A stretch of 64,000 nt of DNA from Carnobacterium inhibens subsp. inhibens DSM 13024 (lineage in GTDB: Bacteria > Bacillota > Bacilli > Lactobacillales > Carnobacteriaceae), in the NCBI RefSeq assembly GCF_000746825.1, contig NZ_JQIV01000005.1, positions 1 through 64,000 of the forward strand. The letters are read 5' to 3'. The notes under the pieces were generated by a model, which was given only the letters and a program-made list of their open reading frames with translations, ran no database searches and had not been told where the DNA came from. Made by a program: the position numbers and the translations under genes. The number at the start of each line of letters is the position of its first letter. The first letter of the stretch is position 1. Positions 19,022 to 26,477 of the stretch are shown here, piece after piece.

Positions 19022-19316
19022 TCTAGAACCTTGTTAATACAGGGTTACTTTTTTACAATCATTATTTTTCTTATAGAAAGAAATAATAACTAAAATAGCA
19101 GTAGCAACCACTGGTTGCTACTATGGAAACCAATAAGTTCTATTAAATTAGGACTATTTGGTAGATAATAAGGTGTCGATTAGAAGGGGGTTAGAAAGGT
19201 TATTCTTGAATGGTACACATAATAGATAACTTATTTTCTTCGAAATAATATTTTATACCTACTATTATTTCAATCTAAACAGATAGGTAAAAACAAGTAG
19301 CGAGAGGAATGGTTTT

Positions 19317-20054
19317 TTGGAAAGATATAAGAGTCGAAAAGAATTAAAAGCGGAGGTGAAAGAGGTATTACGTGGCAGATGGAAAGAAGCCATTTTATTA
19401 AGTGCTATACCAATAATTTTAACAATAATAGGGGTAGCGATTACTTTATTATCCTATTCCTTTATTCAGCAAAGAATCGGTTTATTTTCTGATATAGGGA
19501 CGAATATTAACAGGTATGAGTCATCATATACTGAAGACTTTTGGTCTACCATCTTTGGAGCCTTATCTACGTTTATTGCTATTGGTATTTCATATACTTT
19601 TTTAGATTGGTTAAGAAACCCAACTATGCGTATTGAACCAGTTAAACAAGCTTTTCAAATATTCACTAAAAAATACTTTTTAGGTACGTTTTTAATTTAT
19701 ATTTTCACCGGATTTTTTACCTTATTATGGGCATTTCTTTTTATCGTACCAGGAATTATAAAAACAATATCTTATTCTCAAGCCTATTTCATTTATAAAG
19801 ATCAAAAAATACTAACTGAAAATGGAAAAGTATCTGCTCTCGATTGCATAACAGAAAGTAGAAAAATGATGGATGGCCATAAGTGGGAATACTTTGTATT
19901 ACAGTTAAGCTTTATTGGCTGGGGCATTTTAAGCATTCTATCTCTAGGAATCGGATTTCTATGGTTAAAACCATATGTATATTGTATATATGCAGCATTT
20001 TATAACAATCTGACTGAAAATAGTCATTTTGACGAGTCATTAGATGACTTTTAA
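19317..20054 (+). CDS. Cassette gene: DUF975 family membrane protein
   Basis: 245 residues, TTG start after AGCGAGAGGAA. The N-terminus ELKAEVKEVLRGRW is the family hallmark (K/R-rich amphipathic stretch with GRW), followed by hydrophobic segments near 25-50, 80-95, 115-145 and 190-225. The family consists of polytopic membrane proteins common in Firmicutes, of unknown biochemical role. It lies in the unit between sites 2 and 3 together with a bacteriocin immunity gene, which may or may not be a separate cassette whose dividing site has decayed. Confidence 0.82.
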   Translation: MERYKSRKELKAEVKEVLRGRWKEAILLSAIPIILTIIGVAITLLSYSFIQQRIGLFSDIGTNINRYESSYTEDFWSTIFGALSTFIAIGISYTFLDWLRNPTMRIEPVKQAFQIFTKKYFLGTFLIYIFTGFFTLLWAFLFIVPGIIKTISYSQAYFIYKDQKILTENGKVSALDCITESRKMMDGHKWEYFVLQLSFIGWGILSILSLGIGFLWLKPYVYCIYAAFYNNLTENSHFDESLDDF

Positions 20055-20293
20055 TCTACTTAAGTTATGTATAAATAGCTAGACTAAAAAAAAGAGTAGT
20101 TCTAAATTGTTTATTATCAATAAATAAGTTTATTGAAGGGACAATTAATACAGAACTATAATAGAGTATGCTTACCATTTAAGGTGTCGACAATTGCGCT
20201 ATATTAGCAAAAATAGTTTAACTTCAATAGACTATAAAGAAAGTACAATAGCAACTAAACTCACGTGTGACTATAATTAAGGAGCGATATTTT

Positions 20294-20590
20294 ATGGGCA
20301 AAACAAAATGGTATTCCGGAGGAAATGAACGAGCAAAACAAGCAGCAAATATTATTACTGATCTATTAGATGATTTAAAAACAAACTTAGAAAACGAGTC
20401 GCTACAAAATGTATTAGAGAATTATTTTGAAGAATTAGAACAAAAGGGCGCTTCTATTCCTATGATTTTAAGTCGTATGAACTTAGATATTTCTAAAGCA
20501 ATCAGAAATGATGGAGTTACTCTATCAGACTATCAATCTAAAAAACTAAAAGAATTGACTTCCATATCCAATATTAGATATGGATATTAA
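20294..20590 (+). CDS. Cassette gene: pediocin-like (class IIa) bacteriocin immunity protein
   Basis: 98 residues from ATG 20294, chosen because AAGGAG lies just upstream; a longer frame from 20267 has none. The pattern KWYSGGNERAKQAANIITDL, a central leucine-rich helix bundle and the C-terminal SIPMILSRMNLDIS...IRYGY match EntA/pediocin-type immunity proteins, which sit in the cytosol and protect the mannose-PTS target. No bacteriocin precursor or transporter is nearby, so this is an orphan immunity gene that defends against others' toxins, a typical integron-style cargo. Confidence 0.75.
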   Translation: MGKTKWYSGGNERAKQAANIITDLLDDLKTNLENESLQNVLENYFEELEQKGASIPMILSRMNLDISKAIRNDGVTLSDYQSKKLKELTSISNIRYGY

Positions 20591-20640
20591 CAGTGTACAA
20601 AAATAGATAAATTCAATTATTCCTAATTAAATTAATGTAT

Positions 20641-20672
20641 AAGGTCACAGTAGTTATAGTGACCTTATTAAA
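20641..20672 (+). terminator. Terminator-like hairpin after the immunity gene
   Basis: AAGGTCAC and GTGACCTT flank an 11-nt loop; a short TTATT follows. Confidence 0.55.
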
Positions 20673-20736
20673 TATCAATTAAATTATATAGCCAGTCGTT
20701 CCTTTAATTTATCTAATGTTTTTTATAAATATTAAC

Positions 20737-20762
20737 TACATGAAATTAGATAAAATCATGTA
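20737..20762 (+). repeat. Cassette site 3 (consensus copy)
   Basis: TACATGA - 12 nt - TCATGTA with perfect 7-bp arms and inner AATTAGATAAAA. Identical core to site 15 at 31125. Confidence 0.85.
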
Positions 20763-20811
20763 TTGAGGATCCTTTTTTGCTAAGAGTTTCTTGTCTCATC
20801 ATTTTAGACAA

Positions 20812-20856
20812 AAAAAGATAGCGACATACTTTTTTTAAGTATGTTGCTATCTTTCG
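20812..20856. terminator. Terminator of the axe-txe unit
   Basis: AAAGATAGCGACATAC / GTATGTTGCTATCTTT stem around a T-rich loop; it overlaps the toxin stop codon and has A/T runs on both sides. Confidence 0.8.
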
Positions 20857-21113
20857 TAGTGCGTCCAAGCCGACCAAATAATGACTTCTTTTGTGTCATT
20901 ATCAACCGAGTAGACCACCCTATGCTGTATATTTAATCGACCTGAATACTTATCTTTTAAATTTCCGACTAACTTCTCATAAGGCGGTGGATTTTGAAAC
21001 GGGTTTTCTTTTAAAATTTCCATTATATCTTTAAACTTTTGATTTAAATGAGCCGATTTTAAATTTTTAAGGTCTTTCATCGTTGATTTTGCTAACTTTA
21101 TAGAGTATCCCAA
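20847..21113 (-). CDS. txe: Cassette gene: Txe/YoeB-family toxin
   Basis: 88 residues. The pattern YEKLVGNLKDKYSGRLNIQHR...VVYSV and C-terminal WTHYE is that of YoeB/Txe ribosome-dependent mRNA interferases (RelE fold, catalytic C-terminal His-Tyr). It follows and overlaps the antitoxin gene by 16 bp. Stabilising an array by embedded toxin-antitoxin cassettes is well known from chromosomal integrons. Confidence 0.92.
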   Translation of the reverse strand: MGYSIKLAKSTMKDLKNLKSAHLNQKFKDIMEILKENPFQNPPPYEKLVGNLKDKYSGRLNIQHRVVYSVDNDTKEVIIWSAWTHYER

Positions 21114-21352
21114 TCGATATCCTCCAGTGCAACAAATTCATTTTCTTTTTCACGCTGTTGAATTACATCCGCTACGCCAGAAGATTTAAGGTATAAGGTT
21201 TCTTGAATCGCGTCCCAGTCTTTTTTACTGACCATAACCGCTGCACTTTCTTCATTTTTACCAGAGATATAAACGGGTTCGTTGGTTTTGTTGACGTCTT
21301 TTAGTAGTTGGTAAAAGACTTTTCTAGCTTGGCTAGGGTTTACGATTGACAT
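21098..21352 (-). CDS. axe: Cassette gene: Axe/YefM-family antitoxin
   Basis: 84 residues, Phd/YefM fold: N-terminal SIVNPSQARKVFYQLLKDVN is the DNA-binding and dimer part, VMVSKKDWDAIQETLYL its conserved centre and the acidic C-terminus (FVALEDIDWDTL) binds the toxin. GGAGGAA precedes the ATG. It should repress its own operon through the palindrome in the promoter spacer at 21386-21405. Confidence 0.92.
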   Translation of the reverse strand: MSIVNPSQARKVFYQLLKDVNKTNEPVYISGKNEESAAVMVSKKDWDAIQETLYLKSSGVADVIQQREKENEFVALEDIDWDTL

Positions 21353-21379
21353 AAGTTATTCCTCCTTTTGGTTTCTTTT

Positions 21380-21408
21380 ATTATAACGTACTCAAACGAG
21401 TACGTCAA
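21380..21408 (-). promoter_or_regulatory. axe-txe promoter with palindromic operator in the spacer
   Basis: On the minus strand TTGACG (21403-21408) and TATAAT (21380-21385) are 17 nt apart. The spacer is part of the 20-bp palindrome ACGTACTC-AAAC-GAGTACGT (21386-21405), a likely antitoxin operator. Confidence 0.85.
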
Positions 21409-21419
21409 TTTGTTGTGAA

Positions 21420-21445
21420 TACACGAAATTGCTTATAATAGTGTA
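21420..21445 (+). repeat. Cassette site 4
   Basis: TACACGA - 12 nt - TAGTGTA with inner AATTGCTTATAA. Changes in left and right arms largely compensate. Confidence 0.8.
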
Positions 21446-21564
21446 TTAATATCCTTATCAAAACTGTATTCTTTTTCTTGAATTATTTTATACTAATATT
21501 TTTATGCTAAGATATAATAGTATAAAAATAATAAAATATATTTGTAAAAGGAGTATATCTATTT

Positions 21565-22260
21565 ATGAAAAAAAAAGTTTTTTTTATTTCTCTAAGTGTT
21601 CTTCTACTTTCAATTGGCGGTTGTTCAAGTAATACAAACGAAGAAGAAGCCACAATTGTTTCTTCAGATAAAACTTCAACCATAGAGTCAACGATAGAGA
21701 AAGAAAAGGATTCAGAAAAACCTTCTATTTCAGAAGATTCGGTAACAAATGACTCATCATCACAAAATGAAACAGATCAATCTGTTGTATCCTCATCTAA
21801 AGATTCTTCAATTGAAAGTGATGAGAAGGATTCTCCTATAAAAGAAGCTATAAATCCCTTATCAGAATATACTGACGAACAGATTGAGTATGCTCGTATT
21901 TGGTTACAACTTGGACCTAATCAGGATATAGATGGACTATACATAAAAAAAATCTCCAAAGGCTCAAAGTTGAATCCAGATGACGAATATAGTGCAATAT
22001 ATCCCGAAAACGTCATACAATTAACAGGTTCAAGATTAGTAGATGGATCAATAACCTATAAAAGTAATGGAAATGGAACGATTGTTGTTTACAAAGTTCC
22101 GCAGCGATGGGACTATAGTCCGGTAACGCCAGAAATTGTGGATGGTGTAAGTTTAGGTACGAAACAACTTCTTGAAGATACTTATCAGGTTGAGGTGGAT
22201 ACAGGTAACCCTGAGGATATAAAATCTTTAATAGGGATAGAGATTGAAGAAGTACAATAG
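21565..22260 (+). CDS. Cassette gene: secreted lipoprotein of unknown function
   Basis: 231 residues. A lipoprotein signal peptide ends in the lipobox SIGGC, then a long Ser/Thr/Glu/Asp-rich tether (to about 95) and a globular C-terminal part (SEYTDEQIEYARIWLQLGPN to the end). The tether resembles that of the nuclease lipoprotein at 7.8 kb, and the C-terminal domain resembles lipoproteins widely seen in Lactobacillales, but I cannot name the family. AAAGGAG precedes the ATG. It acts at the cell surface. Confidence 0.75.
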   Translation: MKKKVFFISLSVLLLSIGGCSSNTNEEEATIVSSDKTSTIESTIEKEKDSEKPSISEDSVTNDSSSQNETDQSVVSSSKDSSIESDEKDSPIKEAINPLSEYTDEQIEYARIWLQLGPNQDIDGLYIKKISKGSKLNPDDEYSAIYPENVIQLTGSRLVDGSITYKSNGNGTIVVYKVPQRWDYSPVTPEIVDGVSLGTKQLLEDTYQVEVDTGNPEDIKSLIGIEIEEVQ

Positions 22261-22451
22261 ATTCCAAAAAGTAAAAGAACAGTTTATATTCTTTATAATA
22301 AAAATCCTATTACAAAAAACGATGTATACTTATGTCCAAGAAAATTAAGGCAGAGGTATAGGAGATGCGGATGGTTTCTTGGACTCTTTAATTATTTTAA
22401 TAAGTTATCAAAAGTAACAAATCATTCAGATTATAAGCAGAGGTGAGTATA

Positions 22452-22622
22452 GTGAAAAAAAATATTTTTATATGGGGATGTATACTTACAACCGTATTTA
22501 TACCTACCCTATTAGGGGACGATATTGAAAAAATAAAAATAAGATTTATAGCTTTTTACGTGTTAACAATTATAGCATTGGTTTCAAATTCAGCTCAAAT
22601 AAATAAAAAAAATAATAAATAA
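22452..22622 (+). CDS. Cassette gene: 56-residue membrane protein
   Basis: GTG start behind AGAGGTGAG, stop TAA at 22620. Two hydrophobic helices (NIFIWGCILTTVFIPTLLG and FIAFYVLTIIALVS) joined by a charged turn DDIEKIKI, ending in a basic tail. It shares the unit between sites 4 and 5 with the lipoprotein gene. Function unknown. Confidence 0.5.
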   Translation: MKKNIFIWGCILTTVFIPTLLGDDIEKIKIRFIAFYVLTIIALVSNSAQINKKNNK

Positions 22623-22725
22623 TTTTACAATCGGCGTTATAAAAAAGGTATAACTAATATTTTGTAGTTTTTTTACTTATATATCGATTGCTTTTAGTAG
22701 AATGAACGTTAGTAATACGATTAGA

Positions 22726-22750
22726 TACACGAAATGTATAGAATCGTGTA
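22726..22750 (+). repeat. Cassette site 5 (25 bp)
   Basis: TACACGA - 11 nt - TCGTGTA: the two arms are perfectly complementary although both differ from consensus at the same position. Followed by TCTAGAAATTTGTATTAACA and AGGTTC plus T run. Confidence 0.82.
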
Positions 22751-22792
22751 TCTAGAAATTTGTATTAACAAGGTTCTTTAATTTTTTTATAT

Positions 22793-23029
22793 TTAATCAA
22801 AGTAGAACAACTCTTCAAATTTTTTATCTAAAGCGATACATAATATCAATGCTAATTTTGCTGTAGGAACAAACACACATCTCTCTATTGAACCAATCGT
22901 ATTTCTAGAAACACCGATCATATCTGCGAGTTGTTGTTGAGAAAGCCCTAATTCTCTACGGGTGTCCTTTAAATGATTTTTCAGTACTAAATCTGTCTCT
23001 TCTGAATAATTTTTATCTTGTTTACTCAT
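22793..23029 (-). CDS. Cassette gene: XRE-family regulator
   Basis: 78 residues from ATG 23029. A helix-turn-helix is clear in LGLSQQQLADMIGVSRNTIGSIERC. It has an extended N-terminus (SKQDKNYSEETDLVLKNHL) before the HTH. Its ATG overlaps the TGA of the upstream membrane-protein gene (ATGA), so the two are translationally coupled. Like other pairs in the array, a small Cro-type regulator is made with a small membrane protein. Confidence 0.85.
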   Translation of the reverse strand: MSKQDKNYSEETDLVLKNHLKDTRRELGLSQQQLADMIGVSRNTIGSIERCVFVPTAKLALILCIALDKKFEELFYFD

Positions 23030-23334
23030 ATTGTTTCGATCACATACCAAACTAAGAACGCAATTCCAATAAAACCAGTAACAATACCATATACCAAGGT
23101 ATCTTTTTCTTTCGTTTGCTTATAACGATTAAAGCTATGAAAAGATAAAAAAGATAATGGGATTGCACCAGTATCTCCAAACGGCAAATTCATATATATT
23201 TTATAGATAGTTATAAGCATGATTAACATAGCCATAGCAAAGAAACCTTTCTCATCACTCATATTATTGATATGGTCGTTGCCTTCATCTTTTTTTTCAT
23301 TTCGGTAACTGTTTAATATCTTTTCTTTTTTCAT
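23026..23334 (-). CDS. Cassette gene: small membrane protein (DUF6442-like)
   Basis: 102 residues. A charged soluble N-terminus (1-30) is followed by two or three hydrophobic helices (GFFAMAMLIMLITIYKIYM, and TLVYGIVTGFIGIAFLVWYV at the C-terminus). AAGGAGG precedes the ATG. Proteins of this build are commonly encoded next to YozG/Cro-type regulators, as here. The biochemical role is unknown. Confidence 0.75.
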   Translation of the reverse strand: MKKEKILNSYRNEKKDEGNDHINNMSDEKGFFAMAMLIMLITIYKIYMNLPFGDTGAIPLSFLSFHSFNRYKQTKEKDTLVYGIVTGFIGIAFLVWYVIETI

Positions 23335-23435
23335 AATTATCCTCCTTTTATAATGACAAGTTTATTTGTCTGAATAAAGAATAACTCAGACAAGTACGCT
23401 TGTCAATGCTGCTCTTTATTTGAACAATCTTTTGA

Positions 23436-23461
23436 TACATGAAATTAGATAGATTCATATA
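23436..23461 (+). repeat. Cassette site 6
   Basis: TACATGA - 12 nt - TCATATA, inner AATTAGATAGAT. One mismatch in the right arm. Confidence 0.8.
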
Positions 23462-23477
23462 TCGAGAATAGTAAAAA

Positions 23478-23521
23478 ACACCAAACGAGTGTAAAGATAT
23501 CTTTACACTCGTTTGGTGTTT
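23478..23521. terminator. 22-bp perfect inverted repeat: terminator containing an operator-like palindrome
   Basis: AACACCAAACGAGTGTAAAG and its exact inverse meet at the centre, so the stem has no loop to speak of. Its central GTAAAGATATCTTTAC (23491-23506) recurs at 23535-23550. Confidence 0.7.
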
Positions 23522-23534
23522 TGTCATTATATAT

Positions 23535-23550
23535 GTAAAGATATCTTTAC
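23535..23550. promoter_or_regulatory. Palindrome GTAAAGATATCTTTAC, likely regulator operator
   Basis: A perfect 16-bp palindrome 22 bp before an XRE regulator gene; the same 16 bp form the core of the inverted repeat at 23478-23521. Two identical operators 44 bp apart suggest cooperative autorepression. Confidence 0.65.
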
Positions 23551-23571
23551 TTAAATTAGGAGGTTCAATTA

Positions 23572-23781
23572 ATGAATGTGATTAACCATATACGAGATAT
23601 CCGTCAAAAGAAAGGAATAACTCAAATGAAAATGGCTGAGGATCTACAAGTTACTCGGCAAACTATAAATGCAATTGAAAAGAATAAGTATAATCCTAGT
23701 TTAGAGTTAGCACTAAAATTAATAGCATATTTTGATATGCCAATCGATGAAATATTTATTTTAGAGGAGGATAATAAATGA
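23572..23781 (+). CDS. Cassette gene: XRE-family regulator (YozG-like)
   Basis: 69 residues. HTH in KGITQMKMAEDLQVTRQTINAIE followed by NKYNPSLELALKLIAYF, the typical short Cro/YozG build that consists of almost nothing but the DNA-binding domain. AGGAGG precedes the ATG and the tandem palindrome lies upstream. Its TGA overlaps the ATG of the membrane-protein gene behind it. Confidence 0.9.
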   Translation: MNVINHIRDIRQKKGITQMKMAEDLQVTRQTINAIEKNKYNPSLELALKLIAYFDMPIDEIFILEEDNK

Positions 23782-24200
23782 GCATAAAAGACAGAGAAGT
23801 AAGTGTGCAACAATTAACAAAATGGGTACCATATTATCTTATTACCTGTACGTTTCTAGGTGCAGTTTTGGGTTCATTTCTTATTTACTACTTTCAAGGT
23901 GAGTTTCCATATGAAGTTCTTACTGCTGGCCTAGTAGCAACTCTCTTTTTGACAGTCATTGAAGTAATAAAGCAAAAGAAAAAGAAAAATAATATCCCTG
24001 ACGCAGACGAACGAGTTATTAAAAATATTTCTCGATTTTTTGCATATACGTCACATATTCTTACAAGTATTTTATTTATTTCTCTAGGAGTTTTTACACT
24101 TTTAGGTAAGGAATCTATTTCAATTTTTTATTTATGGATTCTTTTCTTCTCTTACATCTGGATTGTAGGAATAGGAGCTCTTATCATTAAAAGAAAGTAG
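23778..24200 (+). CDS. Cassette gene: four-helix membrane protein paired with the regulator
   Basis: 140 residues with hydrophobic segments at about 20-38, 45-62, 87-108 and 113-135, and a basic loop KQKKKKNNIPDADERV. DUF2178-like in layout. ATGA overlap with the regulator gene shows tight coupling. The pair resembles other regulator/membrane units in this array; what the membrane protein senses or does is unknown. Confidence 0.75.
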   Translation: MSIKDREVSVQQLTKWVPYYLITCTFLGAVLGSFLIYYFQGEFPYEVLTAGLVATLFLTVIEVIKQKKKKNNIPDADERVIKNISRFFAYTSHILTSILFISLGVFTLLGKESISIFYLWILFFSYIWIVGIGALIIKRK

Positions 24201-24232
24201 TCGCGTTTAAGATAATAGTTAATTTTTATTAA

Positions 24233-24258
24233 TACATGAAATTGGATAAAGTTATGTG
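24233..24258 (+). repeat. Cassette site 7
   Basis: TACATGA - 12 nt - TTATGTG with inner AATTGGATAAAG, followed by TTCAGAACCTTGTTCTATCA and GGGTTC plus T7. Confidence 0.8.
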
Positions 24259-24453
24259 TTCAGAACCTTGTTCTATCAGGGTTCTTTTTTTATAGAATTA
24301 TACGATAATTCTACCATTTCAAAATTTTTAATGGTTATGACCACAGTAAAACGATAAAAAAATCTGCTAATTCATTTAAACTATTGTATCTACTCTAATG
24401 AATGATATAATTTACTTGTTGTAATATATATTTGTCATATCAGGAGGAATAAT

Positions 24454-24651
24454 ATGGCTAAGAATTTAAGATTAAAGGCAGCACGAGCAAAGAATGATCT
24501 ATCTCAACAGCAATTGGCAGATGCTGTCAATGTTACTCGACAGACCATCAGCGCTATTGAAAGAGGAGATTACAATCCGACAATCAATTTGTGTAGAGAG
24601 ATTTGTAAAAAATTGGATTTAACTTTAAACGATTTATTTTGGGAGGAATAA
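24454..24651 (+). CDS. Cassette gene: XRE-family regulator
   Basis: 65 residues, essentially one HTH domain: NDLSQQQLADAVNVTRQTIS followed by AIERGDYNPTINLCREICKK and ending DLFWEE. AGGAGG precedes the ATG. It is followed after 2 bp by a membrane-protein gene whose ribosome site lies in the last codons of this gene. Closely similar to the regulator at 29626. Confidence 0.9.
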   Translation: MAKNLRLKAARAKNDLSQQQLADAVNVTRQTISAIERGDYNPTINLCREICKKLDLTLNDLFWEE

Positions 24652-24653
24652 AC

Positions 24654-25097
24654 ATGAAACAATACGATGAATACCAGAAATTAATGAGATATAAATATGG
24701 CTATTATTCGTTTATTTATTTAATCAGTCTATTAGCACTAAATTATATCCTTGGCTTATTTTTTAATTTTCAATGGGGAGCAACCAAAGAGACAGAGATG
24801 TTGATTATAATGTTTGTAGTCGCCATCTTTTTTGCGAATATAAGTGTCTATCATAATGCCTATTTTCGTAAAAAAGATGATAAAAAAGGCTACTCTTGGC
24901 TACTTTTAATTGTAGGATTGTTAGGCCTATATACAACTTATCAAACTTTTTTAGTTAGACCTGAAGAAATAATGATAAATGGAAAAATAAATGAAGGCGC
25001 TACTCAATTTTTTTCAGGAATTCTGTTTGTATCTATCCCCATTACTTACTTTATAAAAAATAAAATAGATGAAAAAAGAGAGAGAAAAGAAGGGTAA
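24654..25097 (+). CDS. Cassette gene: membrane protein paired with the regulator
   Basis: 147 residues from ATG 24654, chosen for the GGGAGGA site 8 nt upstream. Four hydrophobic segments (about 18-38, 48-65, 80-96, 120-137) separated by short charged loops such as RKKDDKKG. Similar in size and layout to the protein at 29203. Role unknown. Confidence 0.75.
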   Translation: MKQYDEYQKLMRYKYGYYSFIYLISLLALNYILGLFFNFQWGATKETEMLIIMFVVAIFFANISVYHNAYFRKKDDKKGYSWLLLIVGLLGLYTTYQTFLVRPEEIMINGKINEGATQFFSGILFVSIPITYFIKNKIDEKRERKEG

Positions 25098-25116
25098 ATA
25101 TTCAGAAAGTAAATAA

Positions 25117-25142
25117 TACATGAAATTAGACATACTCGTGTA
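25117..25142 (+). repeat. Cassette site 8
   Basis: TACATGA - 12 nt - TCGTGTA with inner AATTAGACATAC. The T-G pair keeps the arms foldable on one strand. Confidence 0.82.
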
Positions 25143-25262
25143 TCATTAAACTTATAGAATTATAGTTTTATATTGTTCTAATTATCTTTAAAAGATTTTC
25201 GATGGTTACTAACACGATGGTTTTAAAGGGCTTGGGGCAAGATCAAGGCGTTTTTTTCGTCG

Positions 25263-25502
25263 TTGATGTCGGAAAAATATGGCATGTCCGAAGCAGCAAG
25301 AAATCAATGGGTCAAAAAACTAGAAACGAATCTTTATGAGCTTCGCTCAAAAGTAAGTTCAAATATCCAACGGGTATTTTATTTTCATGTGGTTGATAAC
25401 CGGTATGTTATTACGCATGTTTTTACGAAAAAAACCGATAAAACACCCGAAAATGAGAAGAAACGTGCACGAGAGATCCGAAAAAAATTTATGGAGGAAT
25501 AA
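25263..25502 (+). pseudogene. 5'-truncated HigB/RelE-like toxin (Gp49 family)
   Basis: The 79 codons cover only the C-terminal two thirds of a Gp49/HigB-type toxin: LYELRSKVSSN, RVFYFHVVDNRY and the terminal VFTKKTDKTP...EKKRAREI. The usual N-terminal 40-45 residues (start through the FLDSL helix) are absent, no ribosome site fits the TTG/ATG at 25263/25266, and the sequence just upstream looks like non-homologous DNA. The toxin is probably dead while its antitoxin remains intact. Confidence 0.7.
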
Positions 25503-25505
25503 CTA

Positions 25506-25787
25506 ATGGAGACAAGTACAGTAAGTAGCTATATTTCTCGTCGACGTGCAAAAGACAAGAGTTTTGAAGAAGCCTTTGTGGGTGAAAGTGAACGCTTAGA
25601 AGTCGCTGTTGCTTTAAAAACGTTGAGAGAAACCGAAGGATTGACGCAACGACAATTGGCCGAAAAAGTTGAAAAACCCCAATCTACGATTGCACGTATT
25701 GAAAACGGAAATATGAATGTGACGTTTAAGACGATGAATGACATCGCTAAAGCATTTGATAAAGTTATCGAAGTTAAATTTGTATAG
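25506..25787 (+). CDS. Cassette gene: HigA-like XRE antitoxin
   Basis: 93 residues. N-terminal toxin-binding part (SYISRRRAKDKSFEEAF) and C-terminal HTH (GLTQRQLAEKVEKPQSTIAR). GAGGAA precedes the ATG; it follows the truncated toxin by 3 bp, the toxin-first order of higBA loci. A solitary antitoxin could neutralise related toxins carried elsewhere. Confidence 0.85.
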   Translation: METSTVSSYISRRRAKDKSFEEAFVGESERLEVAVALKTLRETEGLTQRQLAEKVEKPQSTIARIENGNMNVTFKTMNDIAKAFDKVIEVKFV

Positions 25788-25792
25788 CTAAT

Positions 25793-25845
25793 AGAAAAAG
25801 TTCCTCACAATCAGACTAAAGAGACTGATTGTGAGGAACTTTTTC
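25793..25845. terminator. Bidirectional terminator between convergent cassette genes
   Basis: GAAAAAGTTCCTCACAATCAG pairs with its exact inverse CTGATTGTGAGGAAC...; A and T runs flank both sides. Confidence 0.9.
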
Positions 25846-25852
25846 TAGTTAT

Positions 25853-26206
25853 TTAAGAATCACTTTCCAATAACTTACGGGTACGATAACGAAAGAACAT
25901 AGAGCTAGCATAATAAGAGAAAAGACAAATCCATACTATGTTGGGAATACGATTTGATAAAGAGCCACCTAGCAAAAATAAAGTAATTAAAATATGTAAC
26001 ATTTCGTTTGAAATGACTAACGATTTAAATTTTTTCTCTTTTTCTTTATTTTCTGATAAATTTTTGAGTTGATCTGGAAAGATAGAAGCCACAGTGAAAT
26101 AACGTACAAAAATTGAAGTGTATTTTCCTGACAAAACTTTGAAAATACTAACTAAATCCCAACTTATCATTAGTATAACAAGAAGATAAACTATGTAATC
26201 TATCAA
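25853..26206 (-). CDS. Cassette gene: membrane protein, unknown
   Basis: 117 residues, TTG start with AAGGAGG 7 nt upstream. Hydrophobic segments at about 3-22, 70-85 and 90-108 with a charged central stretch (NLSENKEKEKKFKSLV). Preceded by a 31-residue membrane frame on the same strand 15 bp away; the two may be one operon. No family recognised. Confidence 0.65.
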   Translation of the reverse strand: MIDYIVYLLVILMISWDLVSIFKVLSGKYTSIFVRYFTVASIFPDQLKNLSENKEKEKKFKSLVISNEMLHILITLFLLGGSLSNRIPNIVWICLFSYYASSMFFRYRTRKLLESDS

Positions 26207-26221
26207 AATAAAGCCTCCTTT

Positions 26222-26317
26222 TCAATTTAAAATAGGTAATAATGATACTAGTAGATAAATAATACCTCCTACTACACATCCTAGGAAAAAAATAATTAGA
26301 TTCCTTCTATTTTTCAT
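26222..26317 (-). CDS. Cassette gene: 31-residue single-span membrane peptide
   Basis: ATG 26317 follows GGGAGG at 7 nt. MKNRRNL then a hydrophobic helix IIFFLGCVVGGIIYLLVSLL to the end. Start signal and composition suggest a real small protein, possibly a partner of the next gene. Confidence 0.5.
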   Translation of the reverse strand: MKNRRNLIIFFLGCVVGGIIYLLVSLLPILN

Positions 26318-26405
26318 TTTAAAACCTCCCATAAATAAGGCTATCACAATTAAAAAAGTAATTAGTAGAACGATAAAATCTTAATTATATTATCACTAAT
26401 TTTAA

Positions 26406-26435
26406 TACACGTATAAATTTGCTTGAATTAATGTA
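26406..26435 (+). repeat. Cassette site 9 (degenerate)
   Basis: TACACG and ATGTA ends retained around a longer interior; followed by CTTAGAACCTGTTTTACTA and a T run as after other sites. Confidence 0.5.
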
Positions 26436-26477
26436 CTTAGAACCTGTTTTACTAATTTTTTTTTATATTAGTATGCT

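Noticed and set aside
20042..20067. A further cassette site between the DUF975 and immunity genes
   Set aside because: Only the right end (AAGTTATGTA) matches; the left part overlaps the DUF975 stop and is poor. A decayed site is possible but not supported enough.
25148..25262. Missing N-terminus of the HigB-like toxin in another frame just upstream
   Set aside because: The upstream frame (LGQDQGVFFVVDVGK) does not resemble the expected FLDSL region and has no start signal.
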